From positions 62,001 to 126,000 of the forward strand of contig NZ_QKTO01000005.1 in the NCBI RefSeq assembly GCF_003234855.1: a stretch of 64,000 nucleotides of DNA. The letters are read 5' to 3'. The position numbers were made by a program, and so were the translations under genes. This DNA comes from Curtobacterium sp. MCBD17_032. GTDB taxonomy: Bacteria; Actinomycetota; Actinomycetes; Actinomycetales; Microbacteriaceae. Shown piece after piece: positions 26,947 to 35,069 of the stretch (the stretch's first letter is position 1; each line of letters starts with the position of its first letter). The notes under the pieces were generated by a model. It did no database searches. It saw nothing but the letters and a program-made list of their open reading frames with translations, and was not told the origin of the DNA.

Positions 26947-27861
26947 TCAGTCGTCGTCGGCGGTGCGACGGTCCGCCAGGAACCGTTCGAGCTCCGCGGC
27001 GATCGCGTCCGCAGTGGGGACCTCACCGTCGGCACCGGTCAGCGGCGACGCCACCGGGTTGCCCTCCATGTACGTGTCGTGGCGCTGCTCGAGCGCGCCC
27101 ACCAGCCGCTGCAGTTCGGCGTTCCCGGCCACCTGCTCGTCCACCCGGGACAGGAACTCGCGGCCCTCTTCGCGGAGGGCGTCGGTCGGGAAGATGAGCC
27201 CGGTCGCCGCCGAGATGCCGGACAGCGCGGCGACGGCCGCGTCCGGGTACTCGGTGTCGGCCAGGTAGTGCGGGACGAGCAGGACCAACCCCGTCACCTG
27301 CTGCCCGAGTCCGGCGAGACGGTGCTCGACCAGGTGCAGGACGTTCGCCGGCGCCTGCGTCTCCGGCTTCCAGACGCTCATCGACTCGACCAGGTCCGAC
27401 CGCGTGCCGGACACGGTGACCCCGATCGACCGCGTGTGCGGCACCGGCATCGGGATCGCCTGCACCCAGGTCGTGTCCGCGACCTGCAGGTCCTCGGCGA
27501 GGTCGACGACGGCGCGGACGAAGCGGTTCCACTGGAAGTCCGGTTCGTACCCGGACAGGAAGAGGAACTGCTGGCCGAGCTCGTCGCGCACCAGGTGCAG
27601 GGTCAGCCGGGGCGGCTCCACCGCGGTGATGTGGTCGTGCTCGAACGTGATCACCGGGCGGCGGGCGCGCCAGTCGAGCAGGACGTCCGGGTCGAACTCG
27701 GCCACGAGCTGCGACTCGAGCGAGCCGGTGATCGACGTCGTGATCTGCGCCACCGCCGAGCCCGCGTCCGCGAAGCCCGTGAGGGCGGCGACGAGGTGCA
27801 GCCCGGCGGGCACCGTCGGCGCGGACTCGTCGAGCGTGTAGAGGTCCTCGGGGTGGTTCAC
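26947..27861 (-). CDS. PAC2 family protein (proteasome assembly chaperone-like)
   Basis: A 304-residue soluble protein of the PAC2 superfamily. Characteristic segments are LVAALTGFADAGSAVAQ near the N-terminus and FLSGYEPDFQWNRFV and IPMPVPHTRSIGVTV in the middle, followed by a helical C-terminus that ends in an acidic tail (RRTADDD). Bacterial PAC2 proteins are widespread in Actinobacteria, and their role in protein quality control is assumed by homology to eukaryotic proteasome assembly chaperones only. The GTG at 27861 gives MNHPEDLYTLDES as in relatives; the longer ORF start at 28068 would overlap pepA. It is divergent from pepA over 95 bp. Confidence 0.87.
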   Translation of the reverse strand: MNHPEDLYTLDESAPTVPAGLHLVAALTGFADAGSAVAQITTSITGSLESQLVAEFDPDVLLDWRARRPVITFEHDHITAVEPPRLTLHLVRDELGQQFLFLSGYEPDFQWNRFVRAVVDLAEDLQVADTTWVQAIPMPVPHTRSIGVTVSGTRSDLVESMSVWKPETQAPANVLHLVEHRLAGLGQQVTGLVLLVPHYLADTEYPDAAVAALSGISAATGLIFPTDALREEGREFLSRVDEQVAGNAELQRLVGALEQRHDTYMEGNPVASPLTGADGEVPTADAIAAELERFLADRRTADDD

Positions 27862-27956
27862 CCGGCCAATGCTAGGCGGGCCCGCCGACGCGGCCCGGAC
27901 CGCCGCCCACGCCGACAGCGAACATGCCGTCAGAGCACCGTCAGTAGGCTGGTGCG

Positions 27957-29462
27957 ATGGTCCGACCGACGCTCTCCACCACTTCCTCCTCCCCCGCCTC
28001 CGTCGACGCCGACGTCCTCGTCGTGGGCGTCCGCCCCGGCACCGACGGCGGCCCCGCCACCCTCGCACCGACCGCCGTCGGCCCCGTCGCCGGCCTCGAG
28101 CAGCTCGACCTGGAGGCCGTGGGCGCCACCGGCGCGAAGGACCAGCTCGTCCGCATCCCCGGTGGCACCGCCGCCGGGGTCGCCGCCGCCGGCATCGCGC
28201 TCGTCGGGCTCGGCAGCGCGACCGGGGCCGCCGCCGTCCGCTCCGCGGCGGGCAGCGCTGTCCGACAGCTCCCGCACGTCGAGGCGATCGCCCTCGCCCT
28301 GCCGACCGAGGACGACGACACCGTCGCCGCCGCGCTCGAGGGCGCTGCCCTCGGCTCGTACGCCTTCACCCGGCACAAGGGTGCCGGCACCACCGGACCG
28401 ACGCGCGGTGACCAGCGCATCACGGTCCTCGCCCCGGAGTCGGTGGACGCCGACGCCACCGAGCGCCCGACCGTCGTCGCCGAGGCAGCGGCGCTCGTGC
28501 GCGACCTCGTGAACACCGCCGCGGGCGACCTCGGGCCGTCGGACGTCGCCGACGTCGCCGCCGCGGTCGCCGAGGGCCTGCCCCTCACCGTCGAGGTGCT
28601 CGACGAGACCGAGCTCGCGCAGCAGGGCTTCGGCGGGATCGCCGGCGTGGGCCAGGGTTCGGTCCGGCCGCCGCGCCTCGTCGTCGTGCGGTACGAGCCG
28701 GCGGCTGCGACGAAGCACCTCGCACTCGTGGGCAAGGGCATCACCTTCGACACCGGCGGTCTCTCGCTCAAGCCCGCCGCGTCGATGCTCGGCATGAAGA
28801 CCGACATGACCGGTGCCGCGACCGTGCTCGCCGCGACGGTCGCCGCGGCGAGACTCGGCCTGGACACGAAGGTCACCGCCTGGCTCTGCCTCGCCGAGAA
28901 CATGCCGTCCGGGTCGGCGATCCGCCCCGGCGACGTCCTCACGCTGAAGAACGGCAAGACCGTGGAGGTCACGAACACCGACGCCGAGGGACGCCTGGTC
29001 CTCGGCGACGGGATCGCCGCGGCCTCGCTCGAGCAGCCCGACGCGATCGTCGACGTCGCGACGTTGACCGGCGCGCAGATGGTCGCCCTCGGCGACCGGA
29101 CGACCGGCCTCATGGGCAGCGACGGGCTGGTCGCCCAGGTGCGCGCGATCGCCGACGCCGTGGCCGAACCCGTCTGGCCGATGCCGATGCCGGAGGAGCT
29201 CGACGGCCGGCTGGCGAGCGACGTCGCCGACATGGTGAACGCCACCGTCGGACAGACCGCGGGCGGCATGCTCCTCGCGGCGAAGTTCCTCGAGCGCTTC
29301 GTCGGCAGGACCGCGGACGGCGAGAGCATCCCGTGGGCGCACCTCGACATCGCCGGACCGTCCGAGAACCGCGGTGCCGGGTACGGCTGGCTCGGCAAGG
29401 GTGCGACGGGCGTCATGGTCCGGACCCTGGTCGCACTCGCAGAAGACCTGCAGGGCAAGTAG
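27957..29462 (+). CDS. pepA: Leucyl aminopeptidase (M17 family)
   Basis: A 501-residue cytosolic metallo-aminopeptidase that removes N-terminal residues from peptides. The C-terminal catalytic domain carries the M17 metal ligands in LVGKGITFDTGGLSLKP, MKTDMTGAA and the signature NTDAEGRLVLGD. The N-terminal macro-like domain (residues 1-170) is less conserved. Length is typical. The ATG at 27957 is close to the divergent PAC2 start; a shared peptide-turnover role with PAC2 is plausible but not shown. A terminator follows 8 bp after the stop. Confidence 0.94.
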   Translation: MVRPTLSTTSSSPASVDADVLVVGVRPGTDGGPATLAPTAVGPVAGLEQLDLEAVGATGAKDQLVRIPGGTAAGVAAAGIALVGLGSATGAAAVRSAAGSAVRQLPHVEAIALALPTEDDDTVAAALEGAALGSYAFTRHKGAGTTGPTRGDQRITVLAPESVDADATERPTVVAEAAALVRDLVNTAAGDLGPSDVADVAAAVAEGLPLTVEVLDETELAQQGFGGIAGVGQGSVRPPRLVVVRYEPAAATKHLALVGKGITFDTGGLSLKPAASMLGMKTDMTGAATVLAATVAAARLGLDTKVTAWLCLAENMPSGSAIRPGDVLTLKNGKTVEVTNTDAEGRLVLGDGIAAASLEQPDAIVDVATLTGAQMVALGDRTTGLMGSDGLVAQVRAIADAVAEPVWPMPMPEELDGRLASDVADMVNATVGQTAGGMLLAAKFLERFVGRTADGESIPWAHLDIAGPSENRGAGYGWLGKGATGVMVRTLVALAEDLQGK

Positions 29463-29470
29463 TAGGTTTG

Positions 29471-29512
29471 GTTCCGGCGGGGCCGCCGCGTCAGCGTGCT
29501 CCCCGCCGGAAC
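29471..29512 (+). terminator. Terminator of pepA
   Basis: GTTCCGGCGGGG pairs with CCCCGCCGGAAC, an 12-bp perfect stem with an 18-base loop that can pair further. It lies 8 bp past the pepA stop, upstream of lpdA. Confidence 0.75.
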
Positions 29513-29630
29513 TGACGGGACGGGACCGGTACAGACGGTCCGACCGCCGGACGCCGCCGCGCGGTGTCCACCGGGACGGCGTCCAAGAGACACGAAGCCG
29601 CCCCTGACACGCACGAGGGAGTTGCACCAG

Positions 29631-31004
29631 GTGACGGAACAGACTTACGACGTCGTGGTCCTCGGTGGCGGCAGCGGCGGGTACGCCGCAGCGCTCCGGG
29701 CCGCCGAGCTCGGCATGAGCGTCGCACTCATCGAGGGAGACAAGCTCGGAGGGACGTGTCTGCACCGCGGCTGCATCCCGACGAAGGCACTGCTGCACTC
29801 GGCCGAGATCGCCGACGGCACGCGCGACGCCGAGAAGTACGGCGTCATCGCCGAGTTCGCCGGCGTCGACGTCCCGAAGGTCATCGAGTACCAGCAGGGC
29901 GTCATCAACTCGAAGTACAAGGGCCTGCAGGGGCTCGTCAAGGCCCGCGGGATCACCGTGGTCGAGGGCTGGGGCCGTCTGACCTCGCAGAACACCGTGC
30001 AGGTCGGCGACCAGACCGTCACCGGTCGGAACGTCGTCCTCGCCACCGGCTCCTACTCGAAGTCGCTGCCGGGTCTCGAGATCGGCGGCCGGGTCATCAC
30101 CTCCGAGACCGCGCTCCGCATGGACTACGTCCCGAACAAGGTCGTCATCCTGGGCGGCGGCGTGATCGGCGTCGAGTTCGCCAGCGTCTGGAAGTCGTTC
30201 GGCGCCGAGGTCACGATCGTCGAGGGCCTGCCGCACCTCATCCCCGCCGAGGACGAGTCGATGTCCAAGCAGCTCGAGCGCGCCTTCCGCAAGCGCGGCA
30301 TCGAGTTCTCGCTCGGCGTCCGGTTCGACCACGTCGACCAGCACGAGAACGGCGTCGTCGTCACGCTCGAGGACGGCAAGACCTACGAGGGCGACGTCCT
30401 CCTGGTCGCCGTCGGGCGCGGCCCGGTCACGCAGAACGTCGGCTACGACGAGGTCGGCGTCGCGATGGACCGCGGGTTCGTCACGACGAACGAGCGCCTC
30501 CTCACGAACCTGCCGAACGTGTACGCCGTCGGTGACATCGTCCCCGGTCTGCAGCTCGCCCACCGCGGGTTCCAGCAGGGCATCTTCGTCGCCGAGGAGA
30601 TCGCCGGTCTGAACCCGGTCGTCATCTCGGACACGAACATCCCGAAGGTCACCTACTCCGACCCCGAGGTCGCCTCGGTCGGTCTCTCGCAGGCGAAGGC
30701 CGAGGAGCAGTACGGTGCGGACAAGGTCGACACCTACGAGTACAACCTCGCCGGCAACGGCCGCAGCCACATCATCGGCACGGCCGGTGCGGTGAAGGTC
30801 GTGCGCGTCATCGACGGTCCGGTCGTCGGCGTGAGCATGATCGGCGCGCGCGTCGGCGAGCTCATCGGCGAAGCCCAGCTCGCCGTGAACTGGGAAGCGC
30901 ACCCGGAGGACGTCGCGCCGCTCGTGCACGCCCACCCCACGCAGAACGAAGCCCTCGGCGAGGCCTTCCTGCACCTCGCGGGCAAGCCGCTGCACGCGCT
31001 GTGA
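29631..31004 (+). CDS. lpdA: Dihydrolipoyl dehydrogenase (E3)
   Basis: A 457-residue FAD-dependent disulfide oxidoreductase, the E3 subunit of pyruvate and 2-oxoglutarate dehydrogenase complexes. The FAD motif is VVLGGGSGGYAAALRAAELG, and the redox disulfide is GGTCLHRGCIPTKA. The NAD motif is VVILGGGVIGVEFASVW, and the C-terminal His-Glu dyad is HAHPTQNEALGEAF. The GTG at 29631 gives MTEQTYDVVVLGG; the upstream ORF part is not conserved. The sucB gene for E2 follows after 67 bp, so the pair supplies two of the three components. Confidence 0.95.
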   Translation: MTEQTYDVVVLGGGSGGYAAALRAAELGMSVALIEGDKLGGTCLHRGCIPTKALLHSAEIADGTRDAEKYGVIAEFAGVDVPKVIEYQQGVINSKYKGLQGLVKARGITVVEGWGRLTSQNTVQVGDQTVTGRNVVLATGSYSKSLPGLEIGGRVITSETALRMDYVPNKVVILGGGVIGVEFASVWKSFGAEVTIVEGLPHLIPAEDESMSKQLERAFRKRGIEFSLGVRFDHVDQHENGVVVTLEDGKTYEGDVLLVAVGRGPVTQNVGYDEVGVAMDRGFVTTNERLLTNLPNVYAVGDIVPGLQLAHRGFQQGIFVAEEIAGLNPVVISDTNIPKVTYSDPEVASVGLSQAKAEEQYGADKVDTYEYNLAGNGRSHIIGTAGAVKVVRVIDGPVVGVSMIGARVGELIGEAQLAVNWEAHPEDVAPLVHAHPTQNEALGEAFLHLAGKPLHAL

Positions 31005-31071
31005 TCGACACGCACGTGCACACCACGAACACCACAACCACGAACCACGCCTGCGAAGAGGAGTCCACCCG

Positions 31072-32604
31072 ATGAGCGAATCCGTCAACCTCCCGGCGCT
31101 CGGAGAGAGCGTCACCGAGGGTACGGTCACCCGATGGCTGAAGAACGTCGGTGACCGGATCGAGGTCGACGAGCCGCTGCTCGAGGTCTCCACCGACAAG
31201 GTCGACACCGAGATCCCGTCGCCGGTCGCCGGTGTGATCGAGGAGATCCTCGTCCAGGAGGACGAGACCGTCGAGGTCGGGACCCCGCTCGTGAAGATCG
31301 GCGACGGCTCCGGTTCGGGTGACTCGTCCGACCAGGGCGGTGCCGAGTCGGCCGACGACGCGACCGAGGCCGTGGCGCAGGAGTCCGAGCCGGAGACCGC
31401 GCCGAGCACGGAGCAGGACACCGAGGCGAAGGCCCCGGAGCCCACCGAGCCCGAGCCGACCCCGGCCGGCCAGACGCAGCCCGCCGCGCCGCAGGCTCCG
31501 TCCGCACCGCCGGCCGCCCCGCCCGTACCGCAGGCCGCACCGGTCCCGCCGCCCGCGGCAGCCCCGCCGGCTGCGGTCCCCGCCCCGGCGAAGGCCGCAC
31601 CGGCTCCGGCCGCTGTCCCGGCCGCCGCTGCGCCGGCATCGACGCCGTCCGCCGAGGTGCCGAACCCCACCACGAACGGTTCCGCGACCGGCTACGTGAC
31701 ACCCCTCGTGCGGAAGCTCGCGAACGAGCAGGGCGTCGACCTGTCGACCGTCGCCGGTACCGGTGTCGGTGGACGGATCCGCAAGGAGGACGTGCTCGCC
31801 GCGGCTTCGGCAGCGGCCGCAGCCCCCGCAGCCTCGGCTACGCCCGGCGCTCCGGCCCGGTCCGGTCCCTTCGTCGCCGAGGTCTCGCCGTTGCGCGGGA
31901 CCCGGGAGAAGATGACCCGTCTCCGCAAGGTCGTCGCCGAGCGTGCCGTGCAGTCGATGACCTCGACCGCACAGCTCACCAGCGTCGTCGAGGTCGACGT
32001 GACGAAGGTCGCGCAGTTCCGCGACGCGCACAAGGCCGAGTTCCTCGAGAAGACCGGTTCGAAGCTCTCCTTCATGCCGTTCTTCGCCCTCGCGGCCTCC
32101 GAGGCACTCAAGGCGCACCCGAAGATCAACTCGACCGTCGACGGTGAGGAGATCGTGTACCCGGAGACCGAGAACGTCTCCATCGCGGTCGACACCGAGC
32201 GCGGCCTGCTCACCCCGGTCATCAAGGACGCGGCGTCGCTCGACCTCGCCCAGTTCTCGAAGGCCATCGCCGACCTCGCCGAGCGCACGCGCAACAACCA
32301 GCTCAAGCCGGACGAGCTCGCCGGCGGCACGTTCACGCTGACCAACACCGGTTCGCGCGGCGCGCTGTTCGACACCCCGGTGGTCTTCCTGCCGCAGTCG
32401 GCGATCCTCGGCACGGGCATCGTGACCAAGCGCCCGGCCGTGGTGAAGGTCGACGGCCAGGAGGCCATCGCGATCCGTTCGTTCGTCTACCTGGCGCTCT
32501 CCTACGACCACCGCATCATCGACGGCGCGGACGCGTCCCGGTACCTGGTGGCCGTGAAGAACCGCCTCGAAGAGGGCAACTTCGCACCGAACCTCGGGTA
32601 CTGA
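31072..32604 (+). CDS. sucB: Dihydrolipoamide acyltransferase (E2, 2-oxoglutarate dehydrogenase type)
   Basis: A 510-residue E2 core enzyme. One lipoyl domain (residues 1-80) has the lipoyl-Lys in EVSTDKVDTEIPSP. A linker of about 120 residues rich in Ala, Pro and Glu follows, then the E3/E1-binding domain (TPLVRKLANEQGVDLSTV and GGRIRKEDVL). The catalytic acyltransferase domain ends with SYDHRIIDGADASRYL. Many actinobacterial E2 proteins have two lipoyl domains; this one has a single copy. It transfers succinyl or acetyl groups to CoA. GAGGAG precedes the ATG at 31072. Confidence 0.93.
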   Translation: MSESVNLPALGESVTEGTVTRWLKNVGDRIEVDEPLLEVSTDKVDTEIPSPVAGVIEEILVQEDETVEVGTPLVKIGDGSGSGDSSDQGGAESADDATEAVAQESEPETAPSTEQDTEAKAPEPTEPEPTPAGQTQPAAPQAPSAPPAAPPVPQAAPVPPPAAAPPAAVPAPAKAAPAPAAVPAAAAPASTPSAEVPNPTTNGSATGYVTPLVRKLANEQGVDLSTVAGTGVGGRIRKEDVLAAASAAAAAPAASATPGAPARSGPFVAEVSPLRGTREKMTRLRKVVAERAVQSMTSTAQLTSVVEVDVTKVAQFRDAHKAEFLEKTGSKLSFMPFFALAASEALKAHPKINSTVDGEEIVYPETENVSIAVDTERGLLTPVIKDAASLDLAQFSKAIADLAERTRNNQLKPDELAGGTFTLTNTGSRGALFDTPVVFLPQSAILGTGIVTKRPAVVKVDGQEAIAIRSFVYLALSYDHRIIDGADASRYLVAVKNRLEEGNFAPNLGY

Positions 32605-32630
32605 CCGACAGGTCGGACCGACAGCACCTC

Positions 32631-32666
32631 GACGGCCCCGTCTCCCCTCCGGGAGGCGGGGCCGTC
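32631..32666. terminator. Bidirectional terminator after sucB
   Basis: GACGGCCCCG pairs with CGGGGCCGTC and the inner CTCCC with GGGAG; an outer AGCAC/GTGCT pair extends it to 32622-32672. It separates sucB from the convergent pseudokinase-like gene. Confidence 0.85.
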
Positions 32667-32682
32667 GCCGTGCTGGTCCGGT

Positions 32683-33519
32683 TCAGGTCCGGCCCCCGGT
32701 GACGCCGGCGAGCACGAGCCCCGCAACGACGACCCCCGCGGTCACGAGCGCACGGACGCCGACCCGCCGCCCGCAGACGGGGACGCCCGTCGTCAGGACG
32801 TCCCGGCACGCCACGAGGAGTCGGTCGACCGTCCCGGGCTCCCGCTCTCCCGACGATCCCCGGATCGCCATCGCGTCGCCGGTCCGGGCGCCGAAGGCGT
32901 ACGTGAGCGGCGGCGGATCCCACCGGACAGGTCGTGGTGGTGCCGCAGCCCGGACCGCCCGCTCGAGTTCGACGAGTGCAGCGCCGCCGCGCGTCCGCGC
33001 CGCCGCGCACCGTTCGTCGATACCCGCCAGACCGGGTCCGGCGACCCCGTCGCCCCGCGGGTCCACGCGGTCCCACACGGCACGGACCGCGAGGACGAGC
33101 GCCTCGGCTCCGTGCGACGACCCCGCGGGCAGGGGTCCGTCCGCTCCCGGCGGACGGTCGACGAGCACGACCGCGCCCGCGTCGTCGACGACGACGTCCT
33201 CGAGCCGGGCGGACCCCAGCAGCACCGCCCCGGCGTCGGCAAGCAGCGCGACCTCGAGCAGCGGGAGCGTGAGCGTCACGGCGACCCCCGGCGTCGGTGA
33301 TCCGATGCGGTCCAGTGCGGCGGGCAGCGCCAGTCCGGTCGGCACGGCGACGCGGACGACGAGTGCGCCGGTCTCGTCCCGTCCCACTTCCGCGATGTCG
33401 ACCAGGTGGTCGTGGGCCGCCGGACCGCGGTCCGCGACCCATGCCCAGAAGGCATCGGACGGCGCCGCGGCGCGCCAGCAGCGGTCGGTCTGTCCCTCCG
33501 GTCCCATGGTGCCCAGCAT
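32683..33519 (-). CDS. Hypothetical membrane-tethered protein with degenerate protein-kinase-like region
   Basis: A 278-residue protein that I do not recognise as a named family. The middle (about residues 75-130) resembles the C-lobe of a Ser/Thr protein kinase: a helix PLLEVALLADAGAVLLG, then SARLEDVVVDDAGAVVLVDR in the place of the HGDLxPxNVLVDxxGxxxLxDF catalytic and Mg loops. The catalytic His-x-Asp and DFG residues are absent. The C-terminus is one hydrophobic helix (VRALVTAGVVVAGLVLAGV), preceded by basic residues. The start is taken at the ATG 33519 (a second ATG lies at 33507). It is divergent from DUF4191 and convergent with sucB. A catalytically dead regulator or sensor is possible, but this is inference. 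Confidence 0.65.
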   Translation of the reverse strand: MLGTMGPEGQTDRCWRAAAPSDAFWAWVADRGPAAHDHLVDIAEVGRDETGALVVRVAVPTGLALPAALDRIGSPTPGVAVTLTLPLLEVALLADAGAVLLGSARLEDVVVDDAGAVVLVDRPPGADGPLPAGSSHGAEALVLAVRAVWDRVDPRGDGVAGPGLAGIDERCAAARTRGGAALVELERAVRAAAPPRPVRWDPPPLTYAFGARTGDAMAIRGSSGEREPGTVDRLLVACRDVLTTGVPVCGRRVGVRALVTAGVVVAGLVLAGVTGGRT

Positions 33520-33635
33520 GCCGGCGGTGTGGCGAGCCTCCCCTGCGGCGACCGGGATGGTGGACGAGCCCTGTTCGCCCACAGCCTGGTGGCCGGCGGT
33601 CTGCGATGCGCGTGCCAGGCCGTATCCTTGTCGGC

Positions 33636-34349
33636 ATGGCACGCAGCAGTTCCTCAAGCACCCCGGCGAAGGAGCCCGGTCGTCTCAAGCAGATGTACCA
33701 GGTCTTCACCATGACGCGTCGGGCAGACCCGTCGTCCGTCTGGTGGTTCGCCCTCGCGTTCCTCGGTCCGGTCGTGGCGGGCGTCCTGTTGGCGCTGCTC
33801 CTGCCGGGTCAGAACTGGCTCGCGATCGTCCTCTGGATCCTCGCCGGCGTCCTGCTCGGCGTGCTGCTGTTCCTGATCGTGCTCGGACGTCTGGCCGAGC
33901 GGGCCGCGTACTCGCAGATCGAGGGGCAGCCCGGTGCCGTCGGCGCGGTCCTGTCCAACTCGCTCCGGCGCCAGTGGCGGTCGAGCGAGATGCCGGTGGC
34001 CGTGCACGGTCGCTCGCAGGCCGCGGTCTACCGCGCGGTCGGCACCCCGGGTGTCGTCCTCATCACCGAGGGCCCGGTCGGCAACCTGACGCGACAGGTC
34101 GAAGAGGAGCGACGCAAGGTCGCCCGCATCGTCCCGAACGTCCCGATCCACGTCGTCAACGTCGGCGACGGCGACGGGCAGGTCACGCTGCACAAGCTGC
34201 CGAAGGCGATGAACAAGCACAAGAAGGCGCTCAACCGGAACGAGGTGCTCGCGGTCGCGAACCGACTCGACTCGCTGACGCACGGTCCCGCCGCGGCCAT
34301 CCCGAAGGGCATCGACCCGACGCGTGTCCGAGCGGGTCGCCCGCGCTGA
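33636..34349 (+). CDS. DUF4191 family membrane protein
   Basis: A 237-residue protein with a basic N-terminus, two adjacent membrane helices (about residues 33-85, WWFALAFLGPVVAGVLLAL and AIVLWILAGVLLGVLLFLI) and a cytoplasmic C-terminal domain. The domain contains the family motif VLITEGPVGNLTRQVEEERRK (quoted in part) and a Lys-rich LPKAMNKHKKALNRNE. DUF4191 is a conserved actinobacterial family of unknown function, often between the lipoate/2-oxoacid dehydrogenase genes and glnA, as here. The ATG at 33636 matches the family N-terminus. Confidence 0.88.
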   Translation: MARSSSSSTPAKEPGRLKQMYQVFTMTRRADPSSVWWFALAFLGPVVAGVLLALLLPGQNWLAIVLWILAGVLLGVLLFLIVLGRLAERAAYSQIEGQPGAVGAVLSNSLRRQWRSSEMPVAVHGRSQAAVYRAVGTPGVVLITEGPVGNLTRQVEEERRKVARIVPNVPIHVVNVGDGDGQVTLHKLPKAMNKHKKALNRNEVLAVANRLDSLTHGPAAAIPKGIDPTRVRAGRPR

Positions 34350-34368
34350 TCGCCGTCGCACGTCACGG

Positions 34369-34412
34369 AGCCCCCGAACGAGCTGGTCCCCCGACCGAGC
34401 TGGCCGGGGGCT
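34369..34412. terminator. Hairpin between DUF4191 and RDD genes
   Basis: AGCCCCCG pairs with CGGGGGCT with a loop of about 27 bases. It lies in the 140-bp gap between convergent genes. Confidence 0.5.
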
Positions 34413-34489
34413 TCGTCGTCCTCCGGGCGTCGCCGGGACCCGCCGCGTCGGGCGAGCGCTCCGCTCAGCGCTGACGGAGCACGACTGCC

Positions 34490-34927
34490 TCAGCGGCGGA
34501 CGAGCACCGTGCCGGCAGCCCCGTCGTGGAGCGGGCGGCCGTCCTTGGCGTGGATCAGCGCCGGGATGACGATGCAGAGCAGGAGGGTGCGGACCGCCGG
34601 CCGCCACACGCCGACGTAGCCCCCGCGGATCGGTACGACACGCAAGCCGACGCAGAGGTGTCCGAACGAACCGGACAGCAGCGCGATGAACAGGACCTGC
34701 AGGGCGGCGAAGATCCCCAGCGTGACGAAGTTGCCCGCCGCGCCGTACGTCCCGATCACGAGCGAGACGAGCGAGGCCAGCGCCCAGTCGATCACCAGCC
34801 CGAGGAACCGTCGCCCGAAGCTGCCCATGCTCCGCGGACCCGACTCGGGCAGGCCCAGGACCTTGCCGGGCCACTCGGTCCGTCCCGATCCGGCTGCGGG
34901 CGGAGTGGACGGAGTGGAGCGGGCCAT
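34490..34927 (-). CDS. RDD family membrane protein
   Basis: A 145-residue protein with three membrane helices and the RDD-family start of the first helix, FGRRFLGLVIDWALASLVSL, where Arg and Asp residues are conserved. The second helix region is LQVLFIALLSGSFGHLCVGL and the third VWRPAVRTLLLCIVIPALI. The C-terminal HAKDGRPLHDGAAGTVLV is the conserved cytoplasmic loop. RDD proteins have been linked to ion antiport and to RDD fusions, but the role here is unknown. Its position directly upstream of glnA is conserved in Actinobacteria. The GlnR box sits between the two divergent starts and could act on both. Confidence 0.88.
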   Translation of the reverse strand: MARSTPSTPPAAGSGRTEWPGKVLGLPESGPRSMGSFGRRFLGLVIDWALASLVSLVIGTYGAAGNFVTLGIFAALQVLFIALLSGSFGHLCVGLRVVPIRGGYVGVWRPAVRTLLLCIVIPALIHAKDGRPLHDGAAGTVLVRR

Positions 34928-34955
34928 GGGTCCAGCGTAGGCGCTCGCCCGGTGC

Positions 34956-34993
34956 GTAACACGCCGGAAACAACGCAGTCACGTCCGGGAAAC
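34956..34993. promoter_or_regulatory. GlnR binding site upstream of glnA
   Basis: Four half-sites with exact 6-base spacers: GTAAC-n6-GAAAC-n6-GTCAC-n6-GAAAC. This is the complete actinobacterial GlnR box arrangement (gTnAc-n6-GaAAc repeated twice). It ends 77 bp before the glnA ATG and lies 29 bp upstream of the divergent RDD start, so glnA is very probably under nitrogen control by GlnR. Confidence 0.85.
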
Positions 34994-35069
34994 CCGGTGT
35001 CCCTACCCTCGTCGGAGGGTGCCTCCTGGTTCCCTCGTCACCACCCAACGCCACAGGAGACCGACTCGC

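Noticed and set aside
27930-31673. A 1,247-codon open frame on the minus strand
   Set aside because: It is antisense to pepA, lpdA and sucB, whose motifs are all on the plus strand. High G+C makes long antisense frames common.
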